Assembly (NCBI GenBank): GCA_902385255.1 | Contig: CABMEV010000005.1 | Location: forward strand, 62,001 to 126,000 | From: Candidatus Tiddalikarchaeum anstoanum | Lineage (GTDB): Archaea > Nanobdellota > Nanobdellia > Tiddalikarchaeales > Tiddalikarchaeaceae | DNA: 64,000 bases | Reading direction: 5' to 3' | In this document: positions 62,032 to 64,000 of the stretch, in pieces | Position numbering within the stretch: the stretch's first letter is position 1 | Layout of the letters: every line of letters begins with the position of its first letter | Made by a program: the position numbers and the translations under genes | The notes under the pieces: generated by a model | Seen by the model: the letters and a program-made list of their open reading frames with translations, nothing else | Databases searched by the model: none | Told to the model about the DNA's origin: nothing

Positions 62032-64000
62032 CTATCTAACGAAGAATTTATTTAAAAAACTAACTAATATGTCAAAAATTGTTACTTCATCGAAGTTCCT
62101 GACCTCAAAAGCGCCGCCTTCCTCAGGTATTGATGCGATTACATTAATCTTGAATTGTCTTATTGAAATATCGCTAGGGTCGTATATATTCTTGACCTGC
62201 AACGTATATGTCACTTCTCCTATTATTGTAGGGAAAATGTCTATGTAATTAGTGAACGCTGTATTTGGAGGTATGACAAGAGTCATGCTGTCTGTCTCAG
62301 TGCTTGTAAAGTGAGCGTAGCCTCTGTCAAAAAACAGGTCAACGTTGTAAGTTTTGTAATTATTTGTCGGATTCAATATTGTGAAATCTATAGCTCCATA
62401 CCCAGTTTCGCCGCTTATGAAAGTGTTGGCTGATATTTCTGTCTGAATTGTTGTCTCAGCGCAGAGGGAACTTACACCCCAAGTATTATTTTCTGTGCAG
62501 AACTTCCCGGCATAAAGGTCGCAAGTGTTAACATCGGTGTCTATGCCTAAATCTTCCTGATTATTGCAGTCATACAAAAAACCGCTCAAGCATAACATAC
62601 TATTATTGGAATAACCTGATGATAAATAACTCCCTTTATAACAGCAGTTATTGTACCCGAGGAAATTATCACTCGTTCCGTTATCACCGCAGCAAAAAGG
62701 TGAAGCCCCGCTCTTAGATGGGTAAATCCATGTCCAGCTCGTTGAATCATTCTCGCACAAGCTAATATTATTATCAGGCGTTTGCCCGACAATTACGCAA
62801 TCAGGGTCCAATATGCTGCAAACCATCGTCGTATTAATATCCTCAGGGCAGACTCCGTCAGCAACGCCGCAGTAATAACTTAAACCGTTAGTGCAGATTG
62901 CGCTGTCGTTGAAGAATTCATCAAAAGTGCCATCATCACCGCAGCATGCTGAATTAGAGCCCGTAACTGTTCCTGTAAACCACTTGTTAGGATAATAATA
63001 GTTGCAGATTGTTGAATTAGAATCAATATCTTGATTTACAAACAATCCATTGTAGCAGAAGTTGTTTGTGCTTCCTATTGAATCATTGTAGAAATTATCA
63101 CTAACTCCGTCATCTCCACAGCAAATACCCAAAATGCTAAGAGTTGGTTTATTATTTAATGTATATGTTGGTGAAGGATTTGTTGTTCCGCTTATTGAGT
63201 TATAATCAAGTCTTATTAATCCGCTAGCTCCTGTATTTCCTGAACTTCCGTTAGTTCCTCCTCCTGAACTGCAAGGATTTGTTTGATAACAAGTACCTGT
63301 TAATAACGGGCCACCCATTCCTCCACTACCTCCTGCTCCCCCTAATGATTCTATTGAATTAGCTCCTGCAATTATTGAAGTTGCTTGTATATATATTGAT
63401 CCTCCGCTGCCACCATCACCTCCATATCCTCCGCCACCACCACCTCCTATTGCATAACTTGGCGAGCTTAATCCTCCTGCTCCTCCATTTCCTCCTGCTC
63501 CTCCATTACTTTTTATGTTGCCCAAAACAGTTACGATTCCTGATTGTATAAAAATAATTCCTCCACCTGATGCACCGCTGACTCCTGAGCCTCCATTATA
63601 TCCGGAATTGCATGAAGCTCCTCCTATACCATATAATCCATTAGCATTTCCTCCGCTTCCTCCTTTAGAAGCACAGTCTCCTGAGCCTCCTGCACCTCCA
63701 CCACCTGCTCCCGCTGCAGCACCTCCTCCTAAATAAAATTTGTTTGTTGAATATGCTGGTATTCCTGCTGCGTCAAATGGGTGTCCTCCTCCTGCACCTC
63801 CACTACCATCTCTTGCTCCTCCGCCTCCTGCTGAAAATCCTGACGCACTGCCTCCGTTACTGCCTAATGACGAGCCTAATGAACCTCCAATATTATTATT
63901 TCCTCCGTTGTAACCTCTATAACCTCCGCCACCTCCACCACCACCTGATGCAGAGCACCCTCCGTTTCCTCCACTACCTACATTATCTCCTCCGCTCGAC
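62032..64000 (-). CDS. Large glycine-rich, cysteine-repeat surface protein (partial, start outside window)
   Basis: The frame is open on the minus strand from the window edge to TAG at 62032, giving at least 655 residues. The first part visible (about 270 residues) is extremely Gly/Ala/Ser-rich with runs such as GGGGGGGY. Next come three copies of a C-C-G-D-(D/N)-G motif (CCGDDGVSDNF, CCGDDGTFDEF, CCGDNGTSDNF), each with nearby cysteines and Asn-x-Ser/Thr sites. The last 130 residues look like a beta-sandwich (GAIDFTILNPTNNY ... VTYTLQVKNI). It is a cell-surface or matrix protein; its signal peptide would lie beyond the window. It ends seven bases before tRNA-Ser. Confidence 0.82.
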   Translation of the reverse strand, partial: SSGGDNVGSGGNGGCSASGGGGGGGGYRGYNGGNNNIGGSLGSSLGSNGGSASGFSAGGGGARDGSGGAGGGHPFDAAGIPAYSTNKFYLGGGAAAGAGGGGAGGSGDCASKGGSGGNANGLYGIGGASCNSGYNGGSGVSGASGGGIIFIQSGIVTVLGNIKSNGGAGGNGGAGGLSSPSYAIGGGGGGGYGGDGGSGGSIYIQATSIIAGANSIESLGGAGGSGGMGGPLLTGTCYQTNPCSSGGGTNGSSGNTGASGLIRLDYNSISGTTNPSPTYTLNNKPTLSILGICCGDDGVSDNFYNDSIGSTNNFCYNGLFVNQDIDSNSTICNYYYPNKWFTGTVTGSNSACCGDDGTFDEFFNDSAICTNGLSYYCGVADGVCPEDINTTMVCSILDPDCVIVGQTPDNNISLCENDSTSWTWIYPSKSGASPFCCGDNGTSDNFLGYNNCCYKGSYLSSGYSNNSMLCLSGFLYDCNNQEDLGIDTDVNTCDLYAGKFCTENNTWGVSSLCAETTIQTEISANTFISGETGYGAIDFTILNPTNNYKTYNVDLFFDRGYAHFTSTETDSMTLVIPPNTAFTNYIDIFPTIIGEVTYTLQVKNIYDPSDISIRQFKINVIASIPEEGGAFEVRNFDEVTIFDILVSFLNKFFVR

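Noticed and set aside
63200-64000. CRISPR-like or tandem repeat array
   Set aside because: The repeated CTCCTCCT pattern is codon-level low complexity of a glycine-rich protein; units are irregular and the frame is open throughout.
1-64000. Insertion sequences, integrases, rRNA genes, toxin-antitoxin or defence islands
   Set aside because: No transposase, integrase, rRNA or typical defence gene was recognised on either strand. The winged-helix regulator near Cdc48 resembles some antitoxin-type regulators but has no toxin partner.

Overview
The window is archaeal. It carries archaeal-type information genes (CCA-adding enzyme, aEF1B, Pth2, TruD, aTrm56, diphthine synthase, NOG1), the HerA-NurA-Mre11-Rad50 end-resection set, Hef-like helicase and nuclease, Cdc48, membrane-anchored LonB, TldD/TldE, an archaeal S-layer protein, a prepilin peptidase and an archaeosortase-like protein. 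Promoters show TATA boxes with short leaders, and tRNA genes carry introns at the canonical 37/38 position with no encoded CCA. Small dense genes with 4-base overlaps, many unrecognised small proteins, compact versions of large proteins (Rad50 of 661 residues) and Hef split into two genes suggest a DPANN-type lineage (Woesearchaeota, Pacearchaeota or Aenigmarchaeota-like). That placement is inference; there is no rRNA here to test it.

Layout. 1-12 kb: RNA and translation genes (cca, NSUN methyltransferase, PUA protein, dphB, ribose-1,5-bisphosphate isomerase, aEF1B with a small zinc-ribbon gene, pth2), mixed with membrane enzymes (prepilin peptidase, CPBP-like protein, UppP). 12-17 kb: tRNA-Tyr with intron, membrane proteins, CYTH protein, DHH phosphoesterase and NOG1. 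17-23.5 kb: a same-strand DNA-processing run of truncated dph2, rnhB, nurA, herA, mre11 and rad50. 23.5-28.7 kb: a minus-strand run of aTrm56, a thioredoxin-like protein, GT2 and GT39-like enzymes and truD. 28.8-34 kb: the S-layer gene, then a run led by the AmmeMemoRadiSam radical SAM enzyme and including a secreted membrane-tethered protein. 34-41 kb: small coiled-coil proteins, tRNA-Leu with intron, an isolated TOPRIM protein, split Hef, an archaeosortase-like gene and AMMECR1. 41-42.2 kb: an AT-rich channel-like gene starting four bases after initiator tRNA-Met. 42.2-51.6 kb: a tight minus-strand cluster of winged-helix regulator, Cdc48, ScpA, ScpB, PRC-barrel protein, LonB, TldD and TldE. 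52-57 kb: HAD phosphatase, MinD-like ATPase and SMC. 57-64 kb: two tRNA-Val, tRNA-Ser with intron, a DUF362 ferredoxin protein, several unknown genes and part of a very large glycine-rich, cysteine-repeat surface protein that runs off the window.

Working picture. Genome maintenance is spread over several loci (resection operon, Hef pair, SMC-ScpAB, RecJ-like DHH). The Cdc48-LonB-TldDE cluster joins protein unfolding and proteolysis to the condensin accessory subunits under one regulator with a likely operator. The surface layer is served by glycosyltransferases, UppP, an archaeosortase-like protein and the S-layer gene. The most unusual items are a Cdc48 with about 175 coiled-coil-rich residues inserted in its first ATPase module, an RNase HII gene whose catalytic motif lies upstream of any normal start codon next to a truncated dph2, a HIT protein without its catalytic histidine, an isolated Topo VI-A-like TOPRIM protein, and a 9-bp inverted repeat centred on the TATA box of the Cdc48 cluster. 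No CRISPR array, insertion sequence or rRNA was found, and no gene-free stretch exceeds about 150 bases once small genes and tRNAs are counted.
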